DNA of 64,000 bases from Halocatena marina (lineage in GTDB: Archaea > Halobacteriota > Halobacteria > Halobacteriales > Haloarculaceae), in assembly GCF_025913575.1 (NCBI RefSeq), contig NZ_CP109785.1, positions 1-64,000 of the forward strand. The letters are read 5' to 3'. The translations under genes were made by a program, and so were the position numbers. The notes under the pieces were generated by a model, which ran no database searches, had not been told where the DNA came from, and saw nothing but the letters and a program-made list of their open reading frames with translations. Within the stretch, counting starts at the first letter, position 1; the number at the start of each line of letters is the position of its first letter. Of the stretch, positions 56,344 to 64,000 are shown piece by piece.

Positions 56344-56583
56344 ACGTTTGGAGAACTCTTCTTCTTCGACTCCGTAGCCCAACTGTGCATTGTTCAGGCG
56401 TTCGGTGCAGGTGAGCAGGATCTTCATGAGACAGTCAAGCTACTCCGACCGGAACTCAAGAAGTGCGATGAACAGAACGAGGAGGTCCTGTATACTGGTG
56501 CTGCGAAGACGCTTATCGAGTATCAACAGAAGCTCAGCTATACTGCCCTGTACTCACGTCGTCACCGAAGTTCTCTGGCATAA
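56344..56583 (+). pseudogene. Open frame without a start, possible gene tail relic
   Basis: The frame between TAA 56341-56343 and TAA 56581-56583 is open for 79 codons and reads like protein: ELFFFDSVAQLCIVQAFGAG, then HETVKLLRPELKKCDEQNEE and TGAAKTLIEYQQKLSYTALY. It has no ATG or GTG near its beginning. The composition is that of a helical C-terminal domain. I do not recognise it. It may be the leftover of a gene displaced when the downstream pair arrived. Confidence 0.35.
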
Positions 56584-56679
56584 AAGTCTCCGTCTTGGGA
56601 AGGATACATGAACGAGATGTCGCGTCTGTCTTGATCTATTCAAATAATTATTTCAGCTCATCGGGTGTCTCAGCCACGG

Positions 56680-56688
56680 TATAATTAA
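56680..56688 (+). promoter_or_regulatory. TATA box before the DUF3006-like gene
   Basis: TATAATTAA at 56680-56688 is 28-36 bases before the ATG at 56716, fitting a leaderless transcript for the two-gene unit. Confidence 0.5.
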
Positions 56689-56715
56689 GTTCCACGCTGA
56701 TATAAGTTACAGATA

Positions 56716-56976
56716 ATGACAGAGCGTCGGATTTCATACCACGATCTCGAAGACGGTATTGCAACATTAAAGGTGTTTGAAGATAGTAATTTTCAGGGAT
56801 ATTTACACTGGAATGTGGAAGAACTACCAGACGAGGCAGAACCCGGAGATCAATACCGACCGGAATTCGAGGACGGTGAACTCGTCGCACTACAGTATGA
56901 CAAAGAACTCACAGACCAGAAATGGGAGGATTTTGAAGAGTCGCGTGAGTGGCTCGAAGAGATGAGAGATAAGTAG
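56716..56976 (+). CDS. DUF3006-like small protein, partner of the MBL hydrolase
   Basis: 86 aa. The pattern LEDGIATLKV, then VEELPDEAEPGDQYRPEFED and LVALQYDKEL resembles DUF3006, in which an R/L-E-G/D-A-V-L strand is followed by LP-x-x-A-x-x-G-D. DUF3006 proteins are often encoded next to ComEC-like MBL hydrolases, which is exactly the case here: the hydrolase starts two bases after this stop. A regulatory or inhibitor subunit is plausible. C-terminal charged helix (EDFEESREWLEEMRDK). Confidence 0.7.
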   Translation: MTERRISYHDLEDGIATLKVFEDSNFQGYLHWNVEELPDEAEPGDQYRPEFEDGELVALQYDKELTDQKWEDFEESREWLEEMRDK

Positions 56977-56978
56977 GG

Positions 56979-58712
56979 ATGGCCGGTGAGCCGTTGGCTA
57001 ATGGACGACGAGAGATCTACACACTGAATGTCGGGCAGGCAGACGCACATGCAATTATCACTGAAGACGGGACGCTCAATCTGATCGATGCCGATACAAC
57101 AGACGTCGGCGATGAACTCGATACCATCGTAGACAGACGGACAACGCCCGAGACGGAGACAGGAAAAATCCCGGTCGAAACGTTTGCTGTTACGCATCTT
57201 CATTACGACCATTCAGATGGTATTGAGACATTGTATGATCACGGCTATGAGATACAGCACGTCATCGAGCCTGACGAAAAGCGGTATGCAATACGTGATC
57301 GAGAGACCGGAAAACCACCCAGAGGCGTGAAAGCGACTGTCAACGATGCATATGCTCGTGGGTTGAAAAAACACGATATTGAGAGCATTACACAGGTCTC
57401 AGAAGGCGAATCCCTCTCACCGGGCTGGGTCGGTCAGGTCGTTGCTCCACCCAATGACCCGGGAGAACTCGAATTCACCAGCCCTGCAACCGGACGGAAG
57501 AATACACTCAAAGCGACTGGAGCCAACGCAAACAGCCTCGCCTTCAAAACGGAGGGTGAGCAGTCGGTGTTGTTTATGGGCGATGTCGAGGACACCGGCG
57601 GACTCAACGGCGAAAGTCAGGTGATGCACCAGCACGACAGCGAGGAAAGCGATGTGAATCTCGATGCTGATATTCTCGTGCTCGCCCACCACGGCTCGAA
57701 CAACGCGACTAGTGGTGAGTTTCTCGATCGAGTCGATCCAGATATAACCGTAATTTCGAGTGGTCTACACAATAAGCACACGAGCGAGAACCAGCACGAC
57801 GCCCATCCCCACGATGCGACTCTCAAGCGACTGCACGACCAAGAGATCGATGTCTACTGGACGCCGGGTCACGGAACACTCCGGACCGACCTAGACACAG
57901 AGGCGACCCGGCCAAAACCAACGACCGATCTCGAAACGACGAGCGCCGCTGATGTGGCCGCGCTGAAGTACTACTGCCGAGAACACGACGTCTCGCCGGA
58001 ACAGATCGTGGCACTCACCCCAGACCACTTGCCTGAAGAAACGCCCGCGTGGGTAGCCGACGCCGCACCGATGATGGTCGAGTCGACCGAGGAGGTCGTG
58101 GACGAAGCGATTGCGAACGGCGAATCCGTTGAGGATCTCCGACAGACGCTCGATCCAACGCCAGACGCGCACGATCAGCTCAAGAAGAGCGTACAAGCCG
58201 ATCGAGACGAACACGTGACGACCAGAGCAGACGTGAACCGGAACCGGGAGGCGTTTTTCAGCGCCAAACGGGCAGAAGATGCCTACAAGCGGCTCCCACT
58301 GCACACGCGGCTCCGGGCGAACCTTCCAAACCGATTCGGGGGGATCGAGCACCCGCTAGCAGACGTTCCTTCACCCGACGAGGTCGATGGGCCCCGCAAG
58401 GTCGAGGAGGTCCCACGAGCCGTTCAACATTCCCCCGCAGCCAAAAAACGTGACAAGAGAGGAATCGTCATCGACAAACAGCTCTTAGCGGCCGAAGACG
58501 CCGCTGACGAGGCCGTGGACACCGCCGAAACGAGTGAAACGTTGTGTCACCGCCTCCGAGACACCCCTGGCGCACACCAAGACTTCCTCTATGCGATCGA
58601 CACTCCCGACGCACATACCAAGCACAAACCCGAAGAAGATCTCTCCGAATCACTGGAACAGACGAACCAGCGAGAACGAACGCAGAAACGAGATGTCTCA
58701 CTGGGACTCTGA
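56979..58712 (+). CDS. ComEC-type MBL-fold hydrolase with long C-terminal repeat region
   Basis: Residues 10-300 form a metallo-beta-lactamase domain of the ComEC/Rec2 hydrolase kind: YTLNVGQADAHAIIT, motif II THLHYDHSDG (H73, H75, D77, H78), SLAFKTEGEQSVLFMGDVED and LVLAHHGSNNATSGEFL. There are no membrane segments, so it acts alone, not as the ComEC channel. The C-terminal 270 residues are novel to me. They contain an exact-spacing duplication: DEAI at 375-378 to TPDAH at 394-398, and DEAV at 510-513 to TPGAH at 529-533. It may act on extracellular or invading nucleic acid or on nucleotides; unproven. Confidence 0.82.
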   Translation: MAGEPLANGRREIYTLNVGQADAHAIITEDGTLNLIDADTTDVGDELDTIVDRRTTPETETGKIPVETFAVTHLHYDHSDGIETLYDHGYEIQHVIEPDEKRYAIRDRETGKPPRGVKATVNDAYARGLKKHDIESITQVSEGESLSPGWVGQVVAPPNDPGELEFTSPATGRKNTLKATGANANSLAFKTEGEQSVLFMGDVEDTGGLNGESQVMHQHDSEESDVNLDADILVLAHHGSNNATSGEFLDRVDPDITVISSGLHNKHTSENQHDAHPHDATLKRLHDQEIDVYWTPGHGTLRTDLDTEATRPKPTTDLETTSAADVAALKYYCREHDVSPEQIVALTPDHLPEETPAWVADAAPMMVESTEEVVDEAIANGESVEDLRQTLDPTPDAHDQLKKSVQADRDEHVTTRADVNRNREAFFSAKRAEDAYKRLPLHTRLRANLPNRFGGIEHPLADVPSPDEVDGPRKVEEVPRAVQHSPAAKKRDKRGIVIDKQLLAAEDAADEAVDTAETSETLCHRLRDTPGAHQDFLYAIDTPDAHTKHKPEEDLSESLEQTNQRERTQKRDVSLGL

Positions 58713-58830
58713 TGTGTAGCGTCGATGGGGAGATCGTCCGCTTGTCAGAGAAGCATCGTCGATGGTTGCACGACACAAGACACCGACGGCTCGTTGCGTT
58801 ATGTCTATATTAGAATACAATCCTTATTCT

Positions 58831-58905
58831 CCAGATTTGAACTTCTGGCGAGCGGTGCTCGCGGGAACGGGACAGCTCACCTTCGGTCGAGTACAGAGAC
58901 TACTC
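58831..58905 (-). pseudogene. Degenerate tRNA-like sequence related to tRNA-Phe, with an extra arm
   Basis: Read on the minus strand, it has an anticodon-arm-like part whose complement GGGACAGCTCACCTTCGG (58869-58886) closely matches GGGACAGCTCGATCTTCAG of the tRNA-Phe gene. Then come a perfect extra-arm hairpin (GCGAGC/GCTCGC, 58848-58853 and 58857-58862) and a T-arm-like hairpin CCAGA/TCTGG around TTTGAACT (58831-58848). The acceptor stem is lost. It is probably a decayed tRNA copy or an integration scar. Confidence 0.5.
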
Positions 58906-58931
58906 AAATACAACGTCGCGTAAAACTCGAA

Positions 58932-59005
58932 TGCCGCCTCCCGGATTTGAACCGGGGACAGCTCGATCTTCAGTCGAGTGCTCTCCCAGTCTGAGCTAAG
59001 GCGGC
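58932..59005 (-). tRNA. tRNA-Phe (anticodon GAA)
   Basis: 74 bases. The acceptor GCCGCCT pairs with GGGCGGC-like 3' sequence, closing as AGGCGGC, with discriminator A. The anticodon loop is CTGAAGA between CTCGA and TCGAG, giving GAA. The T arm is CCGG-TTCAAAT-CCGG. No intron. Confidence 0.95.
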
Positions 59006-59114
59006 TCATTCAGAGCAACGACGAGCACTTGAAAAAGGGTTTCGAAATTGTCGGGCCAGATCGGCAGACGAAGATGGATTGAACTCGATCGAATCAGGAA
59101 TGAAACAAAAATAA

Positions 59115-59188
59115 TGGGTCCGGGCGGAGTCGAACCACCGATCTCGTCCTTGTAAGGGACGCGTCATAAACCACTAGACCACGGACCC
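59115..59188 (-). tRNA. tRNA-Val (anticodon TAC)
   Basis: 74 bases. The acceptor GGGTCCG pairs with CGGACCC, with discriminator A. The anticodon loop is CTTACAA between CGTCC and GGACG, giving TAC. The T loop is TTCGACT. It lies 109 bases upstream of tRNA-Phe on the same strand, so the two may be transcribed together. Confidence 0.95.
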
Positions 59189-59357
59189 GTATCCCTACAC
59201 ACATTCTCGATCCGAATAACACTTTTCGTTCGCCACGCGGCTGAAATGCCCTGCCCTACCGTACCTTTTTCCTCGCTCAACGGAGCATCGAACACGCGAG
59301 TCATCCTCCAGCAACGCCTCCCGGTCCGGGACATCTTAGTTGGTCCTCATCCAAGAA

Positions 59358-59364
59358 GGAGGTG
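59358..59364 (+). promoter_or_regulatory. Strong Shine-Dalgarno site for the DUF192 gene
   Basis: GGAGGTG at 59358-59364 stands directly before the ATG at 59366. A full anti-16S match is unusual in this window, where most starts look leaderless. The spacing is very short. Confidence 0.55.
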
Positions 59365-59365
59365 A

Positions 59366-59872
59366 ATGGTCTCTCGACGCGTCACGAGCGCCATTGGAGT
59401 GGTGCTCGTCGGGATGCTCATCGTGCTTGTACTCGTCGCAACTGGGTTTGTTGCGGTACCAGCTCCTGCTGAGGACAAGTACGAGCGCACCAGCGTAACG
59501 ATTTACGACGAAAATGAGACGCAACTCGGTCACGTTGACGCTCGAATCGCCGACACCCAGTGGAAGCGCTATACAGGACTGAGCAACACCACACAGCTGC
59601 CAAAAAACGAAGGCATGCTGTTTACGTACGACGCGCCCGGGGACCACACCTACGTCATGCGCGGAATGGACTTCGGAATCGATATCGTTTACATCGGGGC
59701 AGACGGGCGTATCACGAAAATACACCACGCACCCGAACCACCCGAGGACGCGGATGGAAATGAGTACCAATATCCCGGCCACGGACAGTACGTGCTGGAA
59801 GTGAATCACAACTGGACAACAAGACACGGTATCGAAGCGGGTGACCGGGTCGTCATCGAGGGGCAACACTGA
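59366..59872 (+). CDS. DUF192 family exported protein
   Basis: The N-terminal anchor or signal VVLVGMLIVLVLVATGFVAV is followed by the DUF192 fold: VDARIADTQWKRYTGLSNTT, MLFTYDAPGDHTYVMRGMDF and GIDIVYIGADGRI, ending in QYVLEVNHNWTTRHGIEAGD. Members are small periplasmic or surface proteins of unknown role. The length of 168 aa is usual. Its stop overlaps the next ATG (TGATG), so both are translated together. Confidence 0.88.
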   Translation: MVSRRVTSAIGVVLVGMLIVLVLVATGFVAVPAPAEDKYERTSVTIYDENETQLGHVDARIADTQWKRYTGLSNTTQLPKNEGMLFTYDAPGDHTYVMRGMDFGIDIVYIGADGRITKIHHAPEPPEDADGNEYQYPGHGQYVLEVNHNWTTRHGIEAGDRVVIEGQH

Positions 59873-60135
59873 TGGGCGACGCGAACAGCCTCGCACAACT
59901 GGATGGCTGGCATTCAGAAGGATACGCCGCCCGCGTTCACTACGAAGGCGAGAACGAACGCTATAGCATCGAATTCTACGAGGCGAGAGAGTCCATTCTC
60001 TACTGGAAAGTCAACGAGGGCAACGCCGCTGTTCCCGTTCCACGGGAGGCAGTCCCCGACCCACTGCGCGAGCGAATTCGACGAGATCTCGCACAAGTCG
60101 GTATCAATCCCGAGAACGAGACACGATTGCTGTAG
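59872..60135 (+). CDS. Conserved small protein, 87 aa, coupled to DUF192
   Basis: MGDANSLAQLDGWHSEGYAA, then RYSIEFYEARESILYWKVNE. Soluble, mixed alpha/beta, no motif. It is coupled by a one-base overlap to the DUF192 gene. I have seen similar small proteins in haloarchaea but cannot name a function. Confidence 0.65.
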   Translation: MGDANSLAQLDGWHSEGYAARVHYEGENERYSIEFYEARESILYWKVNEGNAAVPVPREAVPDPLRERIRRDLAQVGINPENETRLL

Positions 60136-60391
60136 CACGCGTTAGTGTGAAGACTTCATTCCTCACACGACCAGGCGAGATTCCTTCGAAATCTACAGCG
60201 AGAACTTAGTCTGAACAAGTACTATCGCTCAAAAACAAAACGTACAGATCATGCTCTCGTGGTGAGGACTCTGTGGAATACGAAACACAGACTCTCCGTA
60301 TACGGCCCGAATTTCCCTGCTTAGCCTATCGAGTGCTACTAGTTCACAATCCTTACCAAGTCTTTTGCTGGATGCACTTGTCGATGCAACA

Positions 60392-62320
60392 ATGGACTAT
60401 TCCGCCGACGAAGACGACCCGTTCGAGGAGCAACGGGAAAAGGCTGAGAATCCGATGCGACGGCTGTTCTTGGAGTACGGGAGCCGGAACAAACCCGCGT
60501 TCGTTGGTGGACTCGTTTCCAGCATTGTCGCTCGGGTGCTTGATCTGCTTCCGCCTCTGTTACTCGGGCTCGCGGTCGATTCTATCTTCTCTAATAAAAA
60601 GGCGTTCGGACTCTGGATCGTGCCACACGAGTGGTTACCGACGACGAAGTCCGACCAACTCGTGCTACTGACGAGCATTATCGCCGTCGCATTCTTCGGC
60701 GGGGCGGCTTTCCACTGGATGCGCAACTGGGGATGGAACTCGTTTGCCCAACACATCCAACACGATCTCCGCACGGACACCTACGACAAAATGCAGCGGC
60801 TGAACATGGATTTCTTCGCCGATAAACAGACCGGTGAGCTGATGTCCGTCCTCTCGAACGACGTGAATCGTCTCGAGAATTTTCTCAACGACGGGATGAA
60901 CTCCATGTTCAGACTACTGGTGATGGTCGTCGGAATCGCAGTCATCCTGTTTTCTAAAAATTGGCAACTCGCGCTCATCGCGCTGTTGCCCGTGCCACTC
61001 ATCGCTCTGTTCACCTACAAGTTCGTCCAAACGATCCAACCAAAGTACGCAGCAGTTCGTTCCTCAGTCGGTCGGGTCAACTCTCGACTGGAAAATAATT
61101 TAGGAGGAATTCAGGTCATCAAAACCTCGCATACCGAAGGGTACGAATCCGACCGCGTCGATGGCGTCTCACAAACGTATCTCGACGCGAACTGGGACGC
61201 CATCGAGACGCGTATCAAGTTTTTCCCTGGTCTCCGCGTAATTGCCGGAATTGGATTTGTTCTCACGTTCGTGGTCGGCGGATTCTGGGTGTTCACATAC
61301 CAAGCGACAGGTGCTGCCCCCGGTCCGTTCACCGGTGAACTCACCGCCGGTGACTTCGTCATATTCATCCTCTTTACCCAACGGTTCATCTGGCCGATGG
61401 CACAGTTCGGTCAGATAATCAACATGTACCAGCGCGCGTACGCGTCGGCTGCACGCATCTTCGGATTGATGGACGAACCGAACCAGATTCAGGAAGCGCA
61501 GGCTGCAGACGAGTTAGTCGTGACTGAAGACCGCGTCGAGTACGACGACGTGACGTTCGGGTACGACGAGGAGGAGATCATCACGGACGTCTCGTTCACC
61601 GTCGAGGGTGGCGAGACGGTTGCGCTCGTCGGACCAACGGGTGCCGGTAAATCGACCGTGCTGAAACTTCTACTCCGGATGTACGACGTTGATGCTGGTG
61701 CGATCCGAATCGATGGGCAAGATATCCGTGATGTGACCATCGAGAGTCTTCGTCAACGCATTGGATACGTCAGTCAGGACACGTTCCTGTTCTACGGATC
61801 GGTCCGCGAGAACATTTCGTATGGAACGTTCGACGCGAGCGACGAAGAGATCACTGAGGCCGCCAAAGCCGCAGAGGCACACGATTTCATCATGAACCTT
61901 CCGGACGGCTACGACACGATGGTCGGTGAACGCGGTGTCAAGCTGTCGGGCGGACAGCGCCAGCGGCTCTCCATCGCGCGGGCGGTTCTCAAAGACCCCG
62001 CTATTCTCGTACTCGATGAAGCGACCAGCGATGTCGACACCGAAACCGAGATGCTCATCCAGCGCAGTCTCGACCGGCTCACCGCCGACCGGACGACGTT
62101 CGCCATCGCGCATCGCCTCTCGACGATCAAAGACGCCGATCAGATCATTGTCCTCGAAGGTGGCTCCATCGTTGAGCATGGCCCACACGAGGAACTCATC
62201 GAAAATGATGGGCTTTATGCGCATCTTTGGGGCGTTCAGGCGGGTGAGATCGACGAACTGCCACAGGAATTCATCGATCGAGCAGCCAACCGACAGGCCC
62301 GCACTGGCGCAGACGACTAA
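60392..62320 (+). CDS. ABC transporter, fused membrane and ATPase domains (exporter type)
   Basis: Homodimeric MsbA/LmrA-like exporter. The N-terminal membrane domain has six helices, with FFADKQTGELMSVLSNDVNR (the family's coupling helix). ATPase domain: Walker A GPTGAGKST (414-422), Q-loop YVSQDTFLF, signature LSGGQRQRLSIARA (518-531), Walker B ILVLDEATSDVDTETE and H-loop IAHRLSTI. A short acidic N-terminus precedes TM1. The ATG at 60392 is chosen; an in-frame TTG lies at 60365. Exported compound unknown. Confidence 0.93.
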   Translation: MDYSADEDDPFEEQREKAENPMRRLFLEYGSRNKPAFVGGLVSSIVARVLDLLPPLLLGLAVDSIFSNKKAFGLWIVPHEWLPTTKSDQLVLLTSIIAVAFFGGAAFHWMRNWGWNSFAQHIQHDLRTDTYDKMQRLNMDFFADKQTGELMSVLSNDVNRLENFLNDGMNSMFRLLVMVVGIAVILFSKNWQLALIALLPVPLIALFTYKFVQTIQPKYAAVRSSVGRVNSRLENNLGGIQVIKTSHTEGYESDRVDGVSQTYLDANWDAIETRIKFFPGLRVIAGIGFVLTFVVGGFWVFTYQATGAAPGPFTGELTAGDFVIFILFTQRFIWPMAQFGQIINMYQRAYASAARIFGLMDEPNQIQEAQAADELVVTEDRVEYDDVTFGYDEEEIITDVSFTVEGGETVALVGPTGAGKSTVLKLLLRMYDVDAGAIRIDGQDIRDVTIESLRQRIGYVSQDTFLFYGSVRENISYGTFDASDEEITEAAKAAEAHDFIMNLPDGYDTMVGERGVKLSGGQRQRLSIARAVLKDPAILVLDEATSDVDTETEMLIQRSLDRLTADRTTFAIAHRLSTIKDADQIIVLEGGSIVEHGPHEELIENDGLYAHLWGVQAGEIDELPQEFIDRAANRQARTGADD

Positions 62321-62364
62321 TTCACGCTCGATTCACCGGTTGGGGTGCTCACTCGGTTGGAAAA

Positions 62365-63153
62365 ATGAACGCACCGATGATTCAAGACGCTGAGATCCGT
62401 TTGCCGGATATGCACCTCTCGGAGATCCCGTGGACCGATGTCGCTGCCGAAACAGAATCCGACATGGAGACGGATATGGCGCTTCTTCCCGTTGGATCGA
62501 CGGAACAACACGGACCGCACGCGCCGCTCGGGACAGACGCACTCATTGCGTCGGGAATCGCCGCTGTCGGTGCAGACCGCTACGACGGCGATGTGGTCGT
62601 TGGGCCGACGATTCCGGTCGGGGTCGCAGAAGAACATCGTCAGTTCACTGGGACACTGTGGGTAACCGAAGAAACGTTCCGTCGGTACGTCCGTGAGACC
62701 ATCCAGAGTCTCACACACCACGGTTTCAACCGCGTCGTGGTCGTCAACGGTCATGGTGGAAATGTTGCTGCCCTTCGTGAGTGTTGTGCGACGATCACTC
62801 GTCACGACGCTGCCTTTGTGGCGCCATTTACGTGGTTCAACGCAGTTTCAGACGAGATGGGACACGGCGGAGCGCTCGAAACAGCGCTCGTTCGTCACCT
62901 CCACCCGGATCTTATTCGTGAAGACAGAGTTGAGGATGCCAGTGCCGGTGCTGTTGACCGATGGGGAGTCTGGCAGTCGGGGACGAATCTCGCGTACGAC
63001 TCTGCCGAGTTCACCGAAAATGGCGTTGTCGGCGATCCGTCCGAAGGAGACGCTGCATACGGTGAAGAGCTGCTTGAGGAAATTACGACGGCTCTCGTCG
63101 ATCTGTTAGAAACCGTTGCTGCGCGCAATCTTACCCAGCCAGAGCACCGGTGA
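62365..63153 (+). CDS. Creatininase-family hydrolase (ArfB-like candidate)
   Basis: Zn/Fe-dependent amidohydrolase. Metal ligands: E47 and H49 in LLPVGSTEQHGPHAPLGTD, the following Asp, H in NGHGGNVAAL and E in HGGALETALV. In archaea one member, ArfB, deformylates the ribosylaminopyrimidine intermediate on the way to riboflavin and F420, but other members degrade creatinine or mycofactocin. The specific role is undecided. The length of 262 aa is normal. It follows the ABC exporter by 44 bases. Confidence 0.85.
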   Translation: MNAPMIQDAEIRLPDMHLSEIPWTDVAAETESDMETDMALLPVGSTEQHGPHAPLGTDALIASGIAAVGADRYDGDVVVGPTIPVGVAEEHRQFTGTLWVTEETFRRYVRETIQSLTHHGFNRVVVVNGHGGNVAALRECCATITRHDAAFVAPFTWFNAVSDEMGHGGALETALVRHLHPDLIREDRVEDASAGAVDRWGVWQSGTNLAYDSAEFTENGVVGDPSEGDAAYGEELLEEITTALVDLLETVAARNLTQPEHR

Positions 63154-63302
63154 GTGCTGTATAAAACGCACAACGGAAGGGTCTGCGCTCACGCTCCTGC
63201 TGTGATCGCACGCACAATAAGTGGACGAGAATGTCGAGTGATGAACGCAACCGACAGAGGAATCTCGACTGTCTATAAATTGCTCTTTTCGAAGACGTGT
63301 CT

Positions 63303-63398
63303 TCAACCCAACTCTTTGACGTATTCGTATCCACGAGTATCGATCCGATCATCGTAGAACCCACCAGTTCGTCTGTACCCCGTGGTATCAGTATTCAC
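63303..63398 (-). CDS. Possible 31-aa small protein or gene tail after the DUF5790-like gene
   Basis: A GTG-started frame reads MNTDTTGYRRTGGFYDDRID, then TRGYEYVKELG. The composition, with repeated Gly-Tyr-Arg/Glu, looks like a real protein end rather than noise. The frame is open a few codons further upstream to a TGA. It lies 43 bases beyond the stop of the DUF5790-like gene on the same strand. No family known to me. Confidence 0.3.
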   Translation of the reverse strand: MNTDTTGYRRTGGFYDDRIDTRGYEYVKELG

Positions 63399-63441
63399 AC
63401 GACAGTACCGTGGTTCACTTCACGGCACGTTACAGTCGATG

Positions 63442-63864
63442 CTACTCCTCTGTGTCCTCCTCGTCCTCGTCCTTTTGTTCGATCGAGTCGAGCATACCTC
63501 GGAGCTCTGGAACTGTGCTTGCGAGATCGCCCACTTGTTCGTGAGCGGTTGAGATATCGTCCATGATCTCTTCGAGTTCTTCGATCTTTTCTCGCAGATC
63601 GTCGGCGTCTTCGAAGGCGTCCGCTCGTTCGCCCATCGTATACCACTTTTTGGCGTCTCGGAGGTGTTCTGCGGCATCGCCTGTATCGAGCACGGAATGG
63701 AGGGAATTGAGGACTCCGAGGGTGTTTTCAGCCTCGGCGGTCCAGATATCATCGGCTTCCGGGAGTGCTTCTCGGGCCGTTTCGAGGCTCGACTCTACGT
63801 CGGTGCGGATCTCGTTCGCTGCCTCTCCAAAGAGTTCGTCGTCATCGAGGGCCGTCTGGCTCAT
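63442..63864 (-). CDS. Conserved haloarchaeal coiled-coil protein (DUF5790-like), 140 aa
   Basis: MSQTALDDDELFGEAANEIR, then NTLGVLNSLHSVLD and DAKKWYTMGERADAFEDADD. The second half is a predicted coiled coil (LREKIEELEEIMDDISTAHE). This matches the haloarchaeal family called DUF5790, from memory. Very acidic C-terminus. The frame is open 35 codons upstream, but the ATG at 63864 sits 25 bases from a TATAAATA box, fixing a leaderless start. Confidence 0.75.
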   Translation of the reverse strand: MSQTALDDDELFGEAANEIRTDVESSLETAREALPEADDIWTAEAENTLGVLNSLHSVLDTGDAAEHLRDAKKWYTMGERADAFEDADDLREKIEELEEIMDDISTAHEQVGDLASTVPELRGMLDSIEQKDEDEEDTEE

Positions 63865-63888
63865 GGCGTGTGATTCTTCGTCATGGGG

Positions 63889-63896
63889 TATAAATA
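63889..63896 (-). promoter_or_regulatory. TATA box for the DUF5790-like gene
   Basis: The plus-strand TATAAATA (TATTTATA on the coding strand) lies 25-32 bases before the ATG at 63864. It is embedded in the near-palindrome GGGTATAAATACCC. This is the clearest archaeal promoter in the window. Confidence 0.65.
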
Positions 63897-64000
63897 CCCG
63901 CCCAAAACTGAAAGTGAAATCTGCACCGCGCGTCGGTCGAACCTCCTCATTCGCACGTGACACACCCAACTGTGCTCATCTCAGATCCTCCCCGTTCACT

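Overview
The window reads as chromosomal DNA of a haloarchaeon (class Halobacteria). The proteins are strongly acidic. DNA topoisomerase VI (subunits A and B) sits beside a bacterial-type gyrase (gyrB, gyrA). Many genes start at or near a TATA-box-driven, apparently leaderless start, and secreted proteins carry Tat or lipobox signals. There is a Bat-type HTH-10 regulator, a mevalonate-pathway HMG-CoA synthase, ribosomal protein S6e, and several small families that I know only from haloarchaea. By eye the base composition is moderate for the class, with clearly AT-rich intergenic stretches.

Layout. 1-1160: the 5' end of ileS, then a broken IS200/IS605-type tnpB that carries two palindromic insertions and ends in a right-end-like inverted repeat. 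1156-8411: housekeeping and small-molecule genes (RHH-UPF0175 protein, uracil-DNA glycosylase, SDR, amidohydrolase, UspA, HIT, Nudix, AIR-synthase-like protein, exported protein, MBL-fold hydrolase). 8414-16651: the topoisomerase block, top6A-top6B divergent from gyrB-gyrA. 17080-25863: a haloarchaeal small protein, an alpha-D-phosphohexomutase-family enzyme, a complete BMP-type nucleoside ABC importer, cytidine deaminase and uridine phosphorylase. Together these form a coherent nucleoside uptake and breakdown locus. 26239-31259: cupin, zinc-ribbon protein, FilR1-like regulator, methyltransferase, membrane protein, NDH-2-like flavoprotein and an HTH regulator.

31496-31722 is a collapsed sugar-nucleotide epimerase pseudogene. 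31773-41205 holds arginase, a lipoprotein, a Trm9-like methyltransferase, tRNA-Gly, an MFS carrier, a cytochrome P450 divergent from an HTH-10 regulator, twin CrcB fluoride channels, an HD-domain protein, a peroxiredoxin and TatA. 41368-55224 holds tRNA-Arg, HMG-CoA synthase, glutamate dehydrogenase, a CitE-like lyase, an M29 aminopeptidase, Hsp20, S6e, a DHH phosphoesterase, two GNATs, UspA and a CPA-type Na+/H+ antiporter. 55586-64000 holds a cupin, a DUF3006-like/MBL-hydrolase gene pair next to a tRNA-like relic and the tRNA-Phe and tRNA-Val genes, a DUF192 protein, an ABC exporter, a creatininase-family hydrolase and a DUF5790-like protein.

The most unusual signals are these: (i) two palindromic two-hairpin insertions of 51 and 57 bases, both multiples of three, inside the tnpB relic; (ii) a DUF3006-like/MBL-hydrolase pair whose C-terminal half contains an exact-spacing internal duplication, next to a degenerate tRNA-Phe-like sequence; (iii) a phosphomutase with a changed sugar-binding loop at the head of a nucleoside locus, a candidate phosphopentomutase; (iv) a perfect operator-like palindrome between the TATA box and the start of the importer. 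I see no CRISPR array, rRNA operon or intact transposon. No search or alignment was run: family names come from motifs and recall.
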